Notes: generated by a model not told the origin, from the sequence alone. DNA of 9,505 nt from an uncultured Prevotella sp. (GCA_900546605.1 URDV01000071.1:1-9505); one strand, 5' to 3'; numbered from the stretch's first letter, positions 1 to 6,716 are shown. A program made the numbers and translations.

Positions 1-28
1 CTTTCCCTACACGACGCTCTTCCGATCT
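1..28 (+). other. Illumina sequencing adapter remnant (contamination)
   Basis: The first 28 bases match the 3' end of the standard Illumina TruSeq read-1 adapter, ending in the familiar GCTCTTCCGATCT. This is library sequence left at a contig end, not genomic DNA. The first genomic base is 29. Any reading frame or homology drawn through bases 1-28 is artificial. Confidence 0.97.
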
Positions 29-275
29 TGATGTTACTACCCTAAAGGAAGGTGTTGACCTCATCATCAACAAACTCAACAAAACACTAAGCGCACAAGG
101 GTTGCAACGCATGGACACCATTGGTAAAGCCTTTGACACAGACTTTCATGAAGCGGTAGCACTCATTCCCGCACAAAATGACGAACAAAAGAATCACATT
201 ATTGACTGTGTGCAACCTGGATATTTGCTCAATGACAAAGTGATTCGCCATGCTAAGGTAGTGGTAGGACAATAA
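29..275 (+). CDS. grpE: Nucleotide exchange factor GrpE, C-terminal part (5' end missing)
   Basis: This is the last 81 codons of GrpE, read from base 30 (GAT) to the TAA at 273-275; the N-terminal part is lost at the contig edge. GrpE drives ADP release from DnaK and so resets the chaperone cycle in the cytoplasm. The visible part is the C-terminal beta-domain that contacts the DnaK nucleotide-binding domain. It shows the family pattern FDTDFHEAVALIP, then a PGYLLNDKVIRHAKVVV tail close to the usual PGY.L...VIR.A.V.V ending. The long N-terminal coiled coil would lie upstream, outside the window. dnaJ follows 117 bases downstream on the same strand, the usual Bacteroidota grpE-dnaJ pair, so co-transcription is likely. 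The truncation is an assembly effect, not a pseudogene. Confidence 0.93.
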
Positions 276-289
276 TACGCACTACTTTG

Positions 290-319
290 AATAGTCTATT
301 TTATTGAAAAGTTTAGACT
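290..319. repeat. Inverted repeat between grpE and dnaJ
   Basis: AGTCTA (293-298) is mirrored by TAGACT (314-319). Inside, TTTT (299-302) can pair with AAAA (307-310) around an ATTG loop, leaving GTT (311-313) as a bulge. No T-tract follows, so it does not look like a simple terminator. It shares AATAGTCTA (290-298) and AGTTTAGAC (310-318) with the two arms of the much longer inverted repeat before glyA (5303-5311 and 5359-5367). It may be an operator, an mRNA processing site or a decayed copy of that element. Confidence 0.5.
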
Positions 320-392
320 CATTCAATGAATAAGTAAGTGTAAGCCCCCACCTTCATTTTTTGCAACATGCTATCACCACAAGAAAACAATT

Positions 393-1568
393 ATGGCCGA
401 CGAAAAAGATTATTATAAGATATTAGGCGTAGAGCGTAATGCAAGCGCTGACGAAATAAAAAGAGCCTATAAAAAAGTTGCGATAAAGTACCATCCAGAT
501 CGCAATCCTGGCAATAAAGAAGCTGAAGAAAAATTTAAGCAAGCAGCTGAAGCATACGATGTGCTTCGCGATCCCGACAAGCGTGCACGTTACGATCAGT
601 TTGGTGCTGACGGTGTTAACGGGGCACAAGGATTTGGTGGCTTTGGCGGAGCACAAGGCATGGATATTAATGACATTTTCAGTGCTTTTGGTGATATTTT
701 CGGAGGTCACGGATTTAGTGGATTCGGAGGAGGTTTCGGTGGAGGCAATAGTGCAGCACAACCTAGGCAATACAAAGGCGCAGATATGCGCATGAAGGTA
801 AGGCTTACACTTGAGGAAATAGCCACTGGCGTCACGAAGAAATACAAGATGAAAAAAGATATCACTTGTAACGAATGTGGCGGTAGCGGTTGCGAAAAAG
901 GCACAAAAGCCGAAACTTGCTCAACTTGTCATGGACAAGGCTACGTTATGCGTACCCAACGCAGTATGTTTGGCATGGTGCAAACACAAGATATCTGCCC
1001 TACCTGCCATGGTGAAGGCACTATCATCAAACACAAATGTAACCATTGCCATGGAGAAGGCATTGTAAAGGGTGAAGAGGTCGTTGAAATCAACATTCCC
1101 GCTGGAGTAGGCGAAGGAATGGTGGTAAACATTCCACGCAAAGGTAATGCTGCTATGCACAATGGCATACCTGGCGACATTCAAGTTATTATTGAAGAAG
1201 CCCCCCACCCCGATTTCATTCGTGATGAGACAGACCTTATTTACAATTTGCTACTTAGCGTTCCACAGGCTTCCTTGGGTGATACTATTGAAGTTCCGAC
1301 TCTCACGGGTAAAGCTCGCATTAAAATAGAACCAGGTACACAACCTGGAACAGCTTTACGTTTACGAGGGAAGGGACTACCCGCTGTAAAAGGCTATGGA
1401 TACGGTGTAGGAGATATTGTTGTAAACATTAGCGTCTACATTCCCGAAAAACTTGATAAGGACGAAAAAGGCACAATGGAAGCATTGAAGGATAAAAAGA
1501 ACCTGCAACCTAACGACAATGTTAAGAGCAAGATTTTCAGAGCTTTCAGAAATTATTTTAACAAATAG
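393..1568 (+). CDS. dnaJ: Chaperone protein DnaJ (Hsp40, type I)
   Basis: This 391-residue protein is a full-length type I DnaJ, the co-chaperone that delivers unfolded clients to DnaK and stimulates its ATPase in the cytoplasm. Domains in order: the J domain (about 4-70) with the essential HPD at 34-36; a Gly/Phe-rich linker (about 78-128); a zinc-finger region with four CxxC pairs at Cys159/162, 176/179, 202/205 and 216/219, most followed by HGxG; then the C-terminal client-binding domains to the KGLP loop and the end. Length agrees with the family (E. coli is 376). The start at 393 is the only one that gives the usual short N-terminus before DYYKILGV. There is no evident Shine-Dalgarno, as is normal for Bacteroidota. 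It follows grpE and ends at a strong terminator, so the unit is probably grpE-dnaJ. Confidence 0.98.
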   Translation: MADEKDYYKILGVERNASADEIKRAYKKVAIKYHPDRNPGNKEAEEKFKQAAEAYDVLRDPDKRARYDQFGADGVNGAQGFGGFGGAQGMDINDIFSAFGDIFGGHGFSGFGGGFGGGNSAAQPRQYKGADMRMKVRLTLEEIATGVTKKYKMKKDITCNECGGSGCEKGTKAETCSTCHGQGYVMRTQRSMFGMVQTQDICPTCHGEGTIIKHKCNHCHGEGIVKGEEVVEINIPAGVGEGMVVNIPRKGNAAMHNGIPGDIQVIIEEAPHPDFIRDETDLIYNLLLSVPQASLGDTIEVPTLTGKARIKIEPGTQPGTALRLRGKGLPAVKGYGYGVGDIVVNISVYIPEKLDKDEKGTMEALKDKKNLQPNDNVKSKIFRAFRNYFNK

Positions 1569-1616
1569 AAAAAAACGAGTTGACGAGCATTTAAATGCTG
1601 GTCAGCTCGTTTTTTT
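1569..1616. terminator. Rho-independent terminator after dnaJ, probably bidirectional
   Basis: It starts immediately after the dnaJ TAG. Seven A's (1569-1575) and seven T's (1610-1616) flank a long stem with arms ACGAGTTGAC and GTCAGCTCGT, continuing into GCATTTAAATGC at the centre (1587-1598). Pairing is near perfect, with one G-U and one G-G mismatch. A's on one side and T's on the other let it work in both directions. It separates the chaperone unit from folC. Confidence 0.93.
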
Positions 1617-1654
1617 CATAAAATTAGGTATTAAACGCCTTTTACACATTTTTC

Positions 1655-2959
1655 ATGAATTATAATCAAACCATTGAATATCTATTTAACGCAGCTCCAC
1701 TCTTTCAAAATGTAGGGGGAGCAGCCTATAAAGAGGGATTATCAAATACCCACTTGCTCGATAAGCATTTTGACCACCCACATCAAAAATATACAACCAT
1801 ACATGTAGCTGGAACAAACGGCAAAGGCAGTTGTGCACACACTTTAGCCGCATTGTTACAACACAAAGGACTTAAAGTGGGACTTTACACTTCACCTCAT
1901 TTAGTTGATTTCAGAGAGCGTATACGCATTAACGGAGTCATGATTTCACAACAATACGTAGTTGATTTTGTGGAAAGTGAAAGAAGTTTTTTTGAACCCT
2001 TACACCCATCCTTTTTTGAGTTAACTACAGCCATGGCGCTCAAGTACTTTGCCGATGAAAAAGTAGATATAGCCATTATTGAAGTAGGATTAGGAGGCCG
2101 ACTTGACTGCACAAATATAATAACGCCCTGTCTATCAATCATAACTAACATTAGCTTAGACCACACACAATTTTTAGGTAACACTTTAGCTCAGATTGCA
2201 AGCGAAAAAGCAGGTATTATTAAAAGAGGCATACCTGTTGTTATTGGTGAAGCTAACGAGGAAACGCGACCTGTGTTTGAACAAAAGGCCACCGAAATGA
2301 ATGCACCCATTTACTTTGCTGAAGATACACCACATGTTATCAGTTCTACACTCAATCCCCAAGGGCAACGCCAATATACGACATCAAATGGAAACATCCT
2401 TTTGGGGCAGTTAGAGGGCGAATGTCAAATTAAGAACACCAACACACTATTGTGTGCCTACAATCTATTGCGACCTATGTTTCAGCTTACACTCAACGAC
2501 ATGCAATATGCCCTATTACATGTGTGTGAAACGACTGGGTTGCAAGGTAGATGGCAAGTACTTCAGCAAAAACCAACCATAGTGTGCGATACAGGGCATA
2601 ACACAGGTGGATGGCAATATTTAAGTCACCAGCTATGTCAAACTGCTACAAAGTATGAACAATTACACATAGTGTTTGGCATGGCCTCAGACAAAGACGT
2701 TGAACATGTGATGCAGCAACTACCTAAACAAGCTCACTATTATTGGACGCGAGCCTCTGTTCACAGAGCCATGGATGAACACAAAATAGCTAGCATAGGC
2801 ATGCTTCACAACCTACAAGGACAACTATTTGACAACGTACCCAATGCATTTAATGCAGCACTCCAACAAGCTAATGAACACGACTTTATATATGTAGGAG
2901 GAAGCAGTTTCGTTGTGGCCGATTTACTTAAATATCTACAAAAAGCAACTGAAAGATAA
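1655..2959 (+). CDS. folC: Bifunctional folylpolyglutamate synthase / dihydrofolate synthase
   Basis: This 434-residue protein is a FolC of the Mur-ligase superfamily. It adds glutamate to dihydropteroate (making dihydrofolate) and further glutamates to tetrahydrofolate, using ATP, in the cytoplasm. The ATP-binding P-loop GTNGKGS is at 53-59. TSPHLVDFRERIRING is the folate-binding stretch. EVGLGGRLDCTN, LDHTQFLG (Asp169-His170) and SEKAGIIK (Lys185, the expected carbamylated lysine) are the central ligase motifs. DTGHN at 312-316 is the C-terminal domain motif that is DxAHN in most homologues. Length is normal. Whether it has both activities or only one cannot be decided from the sequence. 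It stands alone between the dnaJ terminator and the pyr genes. Its product supplies the polyglutamylated folate used by SHMT (glyA), encoded 2.4 kb downstream. Confidence 0.95.
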   Translation: MNYNQTIEYLFNAAPLFQNVGGAAYKEGLSNTHLLDKHFDHPHQKYTTIHVAGTNGKGSCAHTLAALLQHKGLKVGLYTSPHLVDFRERIRINGVMISQQYVVDFVESERSFFEPLHPSFFELTTAMALKYFADEKVDIAIIEVGLGGRLDCTNIITPCLSIITNISLDHTQFLGNTLAQIASEKAGIIKRGIPVVIGEANEETRPVFEQKATEMNAPIYFAEDTPHVISSTLNPQGQRQYTTSNGNILLGQLEGECQIKNTNTLLCAYNLLRPMFQLTLNDMQYALLHVCETTGLQGRWQVLQQKPTIVCDTGHNTGGWQYLSHQLCQTATKYEQLHIVFGMASDKDVEHVMQQLPKQAHYYWTRASVHRAMDEHKIASIGMLHNLQGQLFDNVPNAFNAALQQANEHDFIYVGGSSFVVADLLKYLQKATER

Positions 2960-3010
2960 CTATATGTTTAAATAAAAAAAGAACCATCCTTACGCATTGA
3001 AGATATGTAA

Positions 3011-3063
3011 GTAGGTGTTCAATATTGTTTTGACTTATCATCTGCATTATTTTGAACACCTAC
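3011..3063. repeat. Inverted repeat downstream of folC
   Basis: The arms GTAGGTGTTCAA (3011-3022) and TTGAACACCTAC (3052-3063) are perfect 12-bp complements separated by 29 bases. GTA outside the arms also pairs after one mismatch. There is no T-run after the second arm, so a classic terminator is not supported. It sits upstream of the proposed pyrB promoter, and it may end folC transcripts or be an operator. Confidence 0.65.
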
Positions 3064-3105
3064 ATACTCACACACTTTTGCTTTTTCATTATCATTCACA
3101 TCGTT

Positions 3106-3113
3106 TAATTTTG
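3106..3113 (+). promoter_or_regulatory. Candidate pyrB promoter, -7 element
   Basis: TAATTTTG matches the Bacteroidota -7 consensus TAnnTTTG exactly. The expected TTG at -33 is not at the ideal spacing: only a T-run lies about 20 bases upstream, and TTTG at 3077-3080 is about 25 bases away. Transcription would start near 3120, giving a leader of about 180 bases before pyrB. Confidence 0.5.
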
Positions 3114-3172
3114 CATCGTACGAAGAAATATCCTCTACGTATCATCCATTATTAGGCAACAAGAACCATCAA

Positions 3173-3232
3173 ATGAATGAAATGTCAACATTCCAATATG
3201 TCCCAATAATATATTTTCAATGTGAAAAATAA
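3173..3232 (+). CDS. Possible 19-residue leader peptide before pyrB
   Basis: A short ORF runs from ATG at 3173 to TAA at 3230-3232 and would encode MNEMSTFQYVPIIYFQCEK. It lies inside the inferred pyrB leader, 67 bases before the pyrB start. Enterobacteria have a leader peptide (pyrL) before pyrBI that couples translation to UTP-sensitive attenuation; this is a positional analogy only, with no sequence similarity claimed. The following AT palindrome is not a convincing terminator. A 19-codon ORF in AT-rich DNA can easily be chance. Confidence 0.2.
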   Translation: MNEMSTFQYVPIIYFQCEK

Positions 3233-3299
3233 AATCGAACACCTACTCATATAAAATATTTTACTTAATTTTACACCGACCTCAAATAACAAAACAATC

Positions 3300-4232
3300 A
3301 TGAGTGAAAACCGCAGCTTAGTAACAATTGCCAATTTGTCAAAAGAGAAGATCATGTATCTCATACAAATGGCACAAGAATTCGAGAAACGCCCAAATCG
3401 TAAAATTTTAGACGATAAAGTCGTTGCCACACTCTTTTTTGAACCATCTACGCGTACACGCTTGTCGTTTGAAACGGCAGCCAATCGTTTAGGCGCAAGA
3501 GTTATAGGGTTTACCGACCCCAAAGTTACCAGTTCGTCAAAGGGTGAAACACTCAAAGACACAATTATGATGGTAAGCAACTATGCTGATGTTATCGTCA
3601 TGCGCCACTATCTTGAAGGTGCAGCCCGCTACGCAAGCGAAGTTGCTCCTGTGCCTATTGTCAACGCAGGTGATGGTGCAAACCAACACCCCTCACAAAC
3701 TATGCTCGACCTTTACAGTATTTACAAGACGCAAGGCACGCTCGAAAATCTCAACATTTATTTGGTAGGTGATTTAAAGTATGGTCGAACAGTACACTCA
3801 CTCATCATGGCTATGCGTCATTTTAACCCCACCTTCCATTTCATTGCACCTAAAGAATTGGCTATGCCTGAGGTTTACAAAAGCTACTGCCGTGAGCATA
3901 ACATCAAGTTTGAAGAACATGAGGAGTTTAACTCTGACGTTATAAAGCAAGCCGACATTCTATACATGACACGCGTACAACGTGAGCGCTTTACTGACCT
4001 TATGGAATATGAGCGTGTTAAGGACGTGTACATTTTACGTAAGTCAATGCTTGAAGGAGCACGCGACAATATGAAAATATTACATCCCCTACCCCGTGTT
4101 AATGAAATAGCCTACGATGTTGATAGTGACCCACACGCATACTATTTTCAACAAGCTCAAAACGGGTTATATGCTCGACAAGCCATCATTTGTGATGTAT
4201 TGGGCATCACGCTCGATGAAGTAAAAAAATAA
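3300..4232 (+). CDS. pyrB: Aspartate carbamoyltransferase, catalytic subunit
   Basis: This 310-residue protein is the catalytic chain of ATCase. It condenses carbamoyl phosphate and aspartate to N-carbamoyl-aspartate, the committed step of pyrimidine synthesis in the cytoplasm. The carbamoyl-phosphate loop FFEPSTRTR has STRTR at 50-54. SSKGET is the lysine loop closing over a neighbouring subunit's site, and MRHYLEGAARYA follows. GDGANQHPSQTMLDLYSI is the HPxQ motif. GDLKYGRTVHSL begins the aspartate domain, and LHPLPRVNEI is the 240s-loop signature. Length equals E. coli PyrB (about 311). A separate pyrI follows after 48 bases, implying the allosteric dodecamer (two catalytic trimers, three regulatory dimers). 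The long leader suggests control at the level of transcription elongation or by an operator. Confidence 0.98.
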   Translation: MSENRSLVTIANLSKEKIMYLIQMAQEFEKRPNRKILDDKVVATLFFEPSTRTRLSFETAANRLGARVIGFTDPKVTSSSKGETLKDTIMMVSNYADVIVMRHYLEGAARYASEVAPVPIVNAGDGANQHPSQTMLDLYSIYKTQGTLENLNIYLVGDLKYGRTVHSLIMAMRHFNPTFHFIAPKELAMPEVYKSYCREHNIKFEEHEEFNSDVIKQADILYMTRVQRERFTDLMEYERVKDVYILRKSMLEGARDNMKILHPLPRVNEIAYDVDSDPHAYYFQQAQNGLYARQAIICDVLGITLDEVKK

Positions 4233-4280
4233 TAGTTTAGTGGCAAAAAGTCATACGTAACACCTTTAAAAGCAACAAAA

Positions 4281-4736
4281 ATGAAACGTCAGGAACTCAT
4301 GGTAGCCGCTATTAAAAACGGCACCGTTATTGACCATATTCCTTCAAGCAAACTTTTTCAAGTGGTCCGTCTACTGCACCTCGAGGACATCAAGTCACAA
4401 ATTATGGTAGGTTATAATCTACCCAGTGCAAAAATGGGCAACAAAAGCATTATCAAAATAGCCGACAAATTCTTTACCGACACCGAGCTCAATGTGCTCA
4501 GCGTTGTTGCGCCTAATGTAACCTTGTGCATCATTCGCGACTATGAAGTAGTTGAAAAGCGTTGTGTTACCCTACCCACCGAAATTGTAGGCATTGTGAA
4601 ATGCGCCAATCCCAAATGCATTACCAACAACGAGCCTATGCGCACACATTTTCACTTGATTGATGCAAAGAATGGCATCATACAATGTAAATATTGTGAG
4701 AAAGAACAAAAGCTTGACAATATAAAATTAGTATAA
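4281..4736 (+). CDS. pyrI: Aspartate carbamoyltransferase, regulatory subunit
   Basis: This 151-residue protein is the ATCase regulatory chain, which binds nucleotide effectors and transmits allosteric control to PyrB. The N-terminal part (about 1-100) is the allosteric domain, including the conserved GYNLPSAKMGNKSIIKI stretch. The C-terminal zinc domain has Cys108-x4-Cys113 and Cys136-x2-Cys139, almost the spacing of E. coli PyrI (109, 114, 138, 141); the zinc holds it against PyrB. It lies 48 bases after pyrB. Its TAA (4734-4736) overlaps the ATG of the next gene by one base, so the two are probably translationally coupled. Whether CTP inhibits and ATP activates in this organism cannot be read from the sequence. 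Confidence 0.97.
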   Translation: MKRQELMVAAIKNGTVIDHIPSSKLFQVVRLLHLEDIKSQIMVGYNLPSAKMGNKSIIKIADKFFTDTELNVLSVVAPNVTLCIIRDYEVVEKRCVTLPTEIVGIVKCANPKCITNNEPMRTHFHLIDAKNGIIQCKYCEKEQKLDNIKLV

Positions 4737-5299
4737 TGCACGAAAAGCTTGATTGGAAACCAGGTACAATGATTTATCCATTGCCTGCTCTGCTCATATC
4801 GTGCGGCACAAGTCCCGAAGAATATAACCTCTTCACGGTGGCATGGTCTGGCACCATTTGCACAAATCCTGCCATGTGCTACATTTCAGTTCGTCCCGAA
4901 CGCTACTCCTACGATATCATAAAACGCAACATGGAGTTTGTTATCAACCTAACGACTGAAGACTTAGCACACGCTACTGATTGGTGCGGAGTGCGCTCAG
5001 GACGCGATTACCGAAAATTCGATGAAATGCACCTTACTCCTGCCCCATCACATGCCATAAATACCCCCATTGTGGCCGAATCACCACTCAGTTTAGAGTG
5101 CAGAGTGAAAGAGATTGTACACCTTGGGTCACACGACATGTTCATAGCTGAGGTTGTCAATGTGCAAGCCGATAAACGTTATCTTGATGCCGAAGGCAAG
5201 TGGCATCTTGACAAAAGCAATCCTCTGGTTTACCTACATGGAGCCTATTACGGATTAGGTGATTTTATCGGTCGTTTTGGCTTTTCAGTAAAAAAGTAA
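4736..5299 (+). CDS. Flavin reductase-like FMN-binding protein
   Basis: This 187-residue protein belongs to the flavin reductase-like domain family (DIM6/NTAB, flavoredoxin type), cytoplasmic proteins that bind FMN and pass electrons from NAD(P)H or a partner. Supporting features are the N-terminal PGTMIYPLPALLISCG, the FTVAWSGTICTNPAMCYISVRPERYS core that lines the FMN site, and EFVINLTTEDLAHATDWCGVRSGRDYRKF, then a beta-rich C-terminal half ending YGLGDFIGRFGFSVKK. Length is normal. It starts on the last base of the pyrI stop (TAATG), so it is very likely part of the pyrBI transcript. No family member is assigned to pyrimidine synthesis; supplying reduced flavin to a flavoenzyme such as dihydroorotate dehydrogenase is only a guess from position. 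Family is certain; substrate is unknown. Confidence 0.9.
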   Translation: MHEKLDWKPGTMIYPLPALLISCGTSPEEYNLFTVAWSGTICTNPAMCYISVRPERYSYDIIKRNMEFVINLTTEDLAHATDWCGVRSGRDYRKFDEMHLTPAPSHAINTPIVAESPLSLECRVKEIVHLGSHDMFIAEVVNVQADKRYLDAEGKWHLDKSNPLVYLHGAYYGLGDFIGRFGFSVKK

Positions 5300-5376
5300 T
5301 GAAATAGTCTAAACTCTTATGAAATTCAAAAACAAGGGCAAATCCTAAAATTCATAAGAGTTTAGACGATTTCATT
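5298..5376. repeat. 26-bp near-perfect inverted repeat between the flavin reductase gene and glyA
   Basis: The arm at 5298-5323 is the reverse complement of 5351-5376 with one mismatch in 26, around a 27-base loop (5324-5350). The left arm begins inside the flavin reductase stop codon. As RNA it is a very stable hairpin, but there is only a weak T-run (ATTATTTTG) after it. The right arm also lies over the space between the expected -33 and -7 boxes of a glyA promoter. It could be a terminator for the pyr operon, an operator, or a mobile palindromic repeat. The core motifs recur before dnaJ. Confidence 0.9.
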
Positions 5377-5382
5377 ATTTTG
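5375..5382 (+). promoter_or_regulatory. Candidate glyA promoter, -7 element
   Basis: TTATTTTG differs by one base from the Bacteroidota consensus TAnnTTTG and lies 17 bases before the glyA ATG. No TTG is found at the proper distance upstream, where the inverted repeat arm sits. If real, the leader is very short and the palindrome overlaps the promoter. Confidence 0.35.
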
Positions 5383-5399
5383 CAAAACAAATCGAACAT

Positions 5400-6677
5400 A
5401 TGAAAGACCCAAAGATTTTTGAACTCATTGAAGCTGAACATCAGCGTCAACTACAAGGCATTGAACTCATTGCCTCTGAAAACTTTGTAAGCAACGAAGT
5501 GATGCAAGCCATGGGGTCATGGCTTACCAACAAATATGCCGAGGGCTACGCTGGTCATCGCTACTATGGTGGTTGCCAAGTTGTTGACCAAATAGAAACT
5601 TTAGCCATTGAACGCGCCAAACAGCTGTTTGATGCCGAATATGTCAACGTACAACCACACTCTGGCGCACAAGCTAATGCAGCCGTTTTTTTGGCCTGTC
5701 TCAATCCTGGAGACACTTTTATGGGACTCAACCTCGACCACGGAGGACATCTGTCACATGGTTCTAAAGTCAACACATCAGGCATACTCTACAACCCCAT
5801 TGGCTACAACTTAAACAAAGAAACTGGGCGCGTTGACTACGACGAAATGGAACAATTAGCCATACAGTACCAGCCCAAACTGCTAATAGGGGGCGGCTCT
5901 GCCTACAGCCGAGAGTGGGATTATGCACGTATGCGCCAAATAGCCGATAAGGTAGGAGCTATCTTTATGGTAGATATGGCTCACCCCGCGGGGCTCATTG
6001 CCGCAGGACTACTTAACAATCCCATAAAATATGCCCACATCGTAACTACCACCACCCATAAAACCCTACGCGGTCCACGTGGTGGAATGATTTTAATGGG
6101 CAAAGACTTTGATAACCCATGGGGAAAAAAGAACGCCAAAGGAGAAATACGCAAAATGAGCCAAATGCTCAATAGTGCCGTATTTCCAGGCATACAAGGC
6201 GGTCCTTTAGAACATGTAATAGCAGCAAAAGCCGTAGCTTTGGGTGAAGCTTTGCAACCTGCATTTAAAGTCTATGCACTACAAGTAAAAAAGAATGCAG
6301 CTCGTTTAGCCCAGCAACTGCAACAAAGAGGTTTTAGTATTGTAAGTGGAGGAACCGACAACCACTCTATGTTAGTCGATTTACGTTCAAAATATCCCGA
6401 CTTAACAGGTAAACAAGCCGAAAATGCTTTAGTAGCAGCCGACATAACTGTCAACAAAAACATGGTACCCTTCGACACTCGTTCAGCCTTCCAAACATCA
6501 GGCATACGTTTAGGCACACCAGCCATTACAACCCGCGGAGCCAAAGAAGACCTAATGGACGAAATTGCCGATATGATTGAAACCGTGCTTAACGCCCCCA
6601 CCAACGAAACAGTCATAGCCGATGTGCGCAAACGCGTCAATGAACGCATGAAGAATTACCCACTTTTTGCTTGGTAA
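5400..6677 (+). CDS. glyA: Serine hydroxymethyltransferase
   Basis: This 425-residue PLP enzyme converts serine and tetrahydrofolate to glycine and 5,10-methylene-tetrahydrofolate, the main entry of one-carbon units for thymidylate, purines and methionine. The N-terminal ELIASENFVSNEV and NKYAEGYAGHRYYGG are SHMT signatures. VDMAHPAGLIAAG contains the Asp that binds the PLP ring nitrogen, and VTTTTHKTLRGPRGG carries the PLP-binding lysine, Lys221. A segment of roughly 20 residues after this (GKDFDNPWGKKNAKGEIR) is longer than in E. coli GlyA and, as far as I recall, typical of Bacteroidota. NSAVFPGIQGGPLEHVIAAKA and the SGIRLGTPAITTRG substrate-binding region complete the fold. The ATG at 5400 gives a normal N-terminus. 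It is 100 bases after the flavin reductase gene, separated by the palindrome. Lysine codons are mostly AAA, unlike the next gene. Confidence 0.98.
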   Translation: MKDPKIFELIEAEHQRQLQGIELIASENFVSNEVMQAMGSWLTNKYAEGYAGHRYYGGCQVVDQIETLAIERAKQLFDAEYVNVQPHSGAQANAAVFLACLNPGDTFMGLNLDHGGHLSHGSKVNTSGILYNPIGYNLNKETGRVDYDEMEQLAIQYQPKLLIGGGSAYSREWDYARMRQIADKVGAIFMVDMAHPAGLIAAGLLNNPIKYAHIVTTTTHKTLRGPRGGMILMGKDFDNPWGKKNAKGEIRKMSQMLNSAVFPGIQGGPLEHVIAAKAVALGEALQPAFKVYALQVKKNAARLAQQLQQRGFSIVSGGTDNHSMLVDLRSKYPDLTGKQAENALVAADITVNKNMVPFDTRSAFQTSGIRLGTPAITTRGAKEDLMDEIADMIETVLNAPTNETVIADVRKRVNERMKNYPLFAW

Positions 6678-6694
6678 CAAAAAAACAAACACAA

Positions 6695-6716
6695 ATCTTG
6701 TAACTTTAAACAAGAT
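6695..6716. promoter_or_regulatory. Inverted repeat over the fba -33 box (possible operator)
   Basis: ATCTTGT (6695-6701) and ACAAGAT (6710-6716) are perfect 7-bp complements with an 8-base centre. The left arm contains the TTG of the fba -33 box and the repeat fills most of the promoter spacer, the position expected for a repressor or activator binding as a dimer. The alternative, a weak glyA 3' hairpin, is less likely because no T-run follows. Confidence 0.4.

Larger units (their letters stand above)
2960..3299. other. 340-base gap between folC and pyrB (regulatory region)
   Basis: There is no convincing protein gene over this stretch. It is more AT-rich than the genes. In order it holds: an inverted repeat (3011-3063), a promoter -7 element (3106-3113), a possible 19-residue leader ORF (3173-3232), a third copy of the arm motif GAACACCTAC (3237-3246), a 12-bp AT palindrome (3252-3263) and a second weaker -7-like element TAATTTTA (3266-3273). 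The layout suggests a long controlled leader for pyrB. A 10-bp repeat AAGAACCATC also occurs at 2979-2988 and 3161-3170 and may be chance. Confidence 0.6.

Noticed and set aside
87..272. Minus-strand 61-codon frame opposite grpE
   Set aside because: The + strand here reads clearly as the GrpE C-terminus; the antisense product resembles nothing known.
2979..3170. AAGAACCATC direct repeat (2979-2988 and 3161-3170)
   Set aside because: Two 10-bp copies nearly 200 bases apart, with no flanking similarity, are compatible with chance.
3185..3580. 131-codon minus-strand frame across the pyrB start
   Set aside because: It overlaps the conserved N-terminus of pyrB, has no recognisable domain, and no promoter or start context supports it.
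6272..6649. 125-codon minus-strand frame inside glyA
   Set aside because: It is antisense to well-conserved SHMT coding sequence and its serine/alanine-rich composition is typical of a shadow frame.
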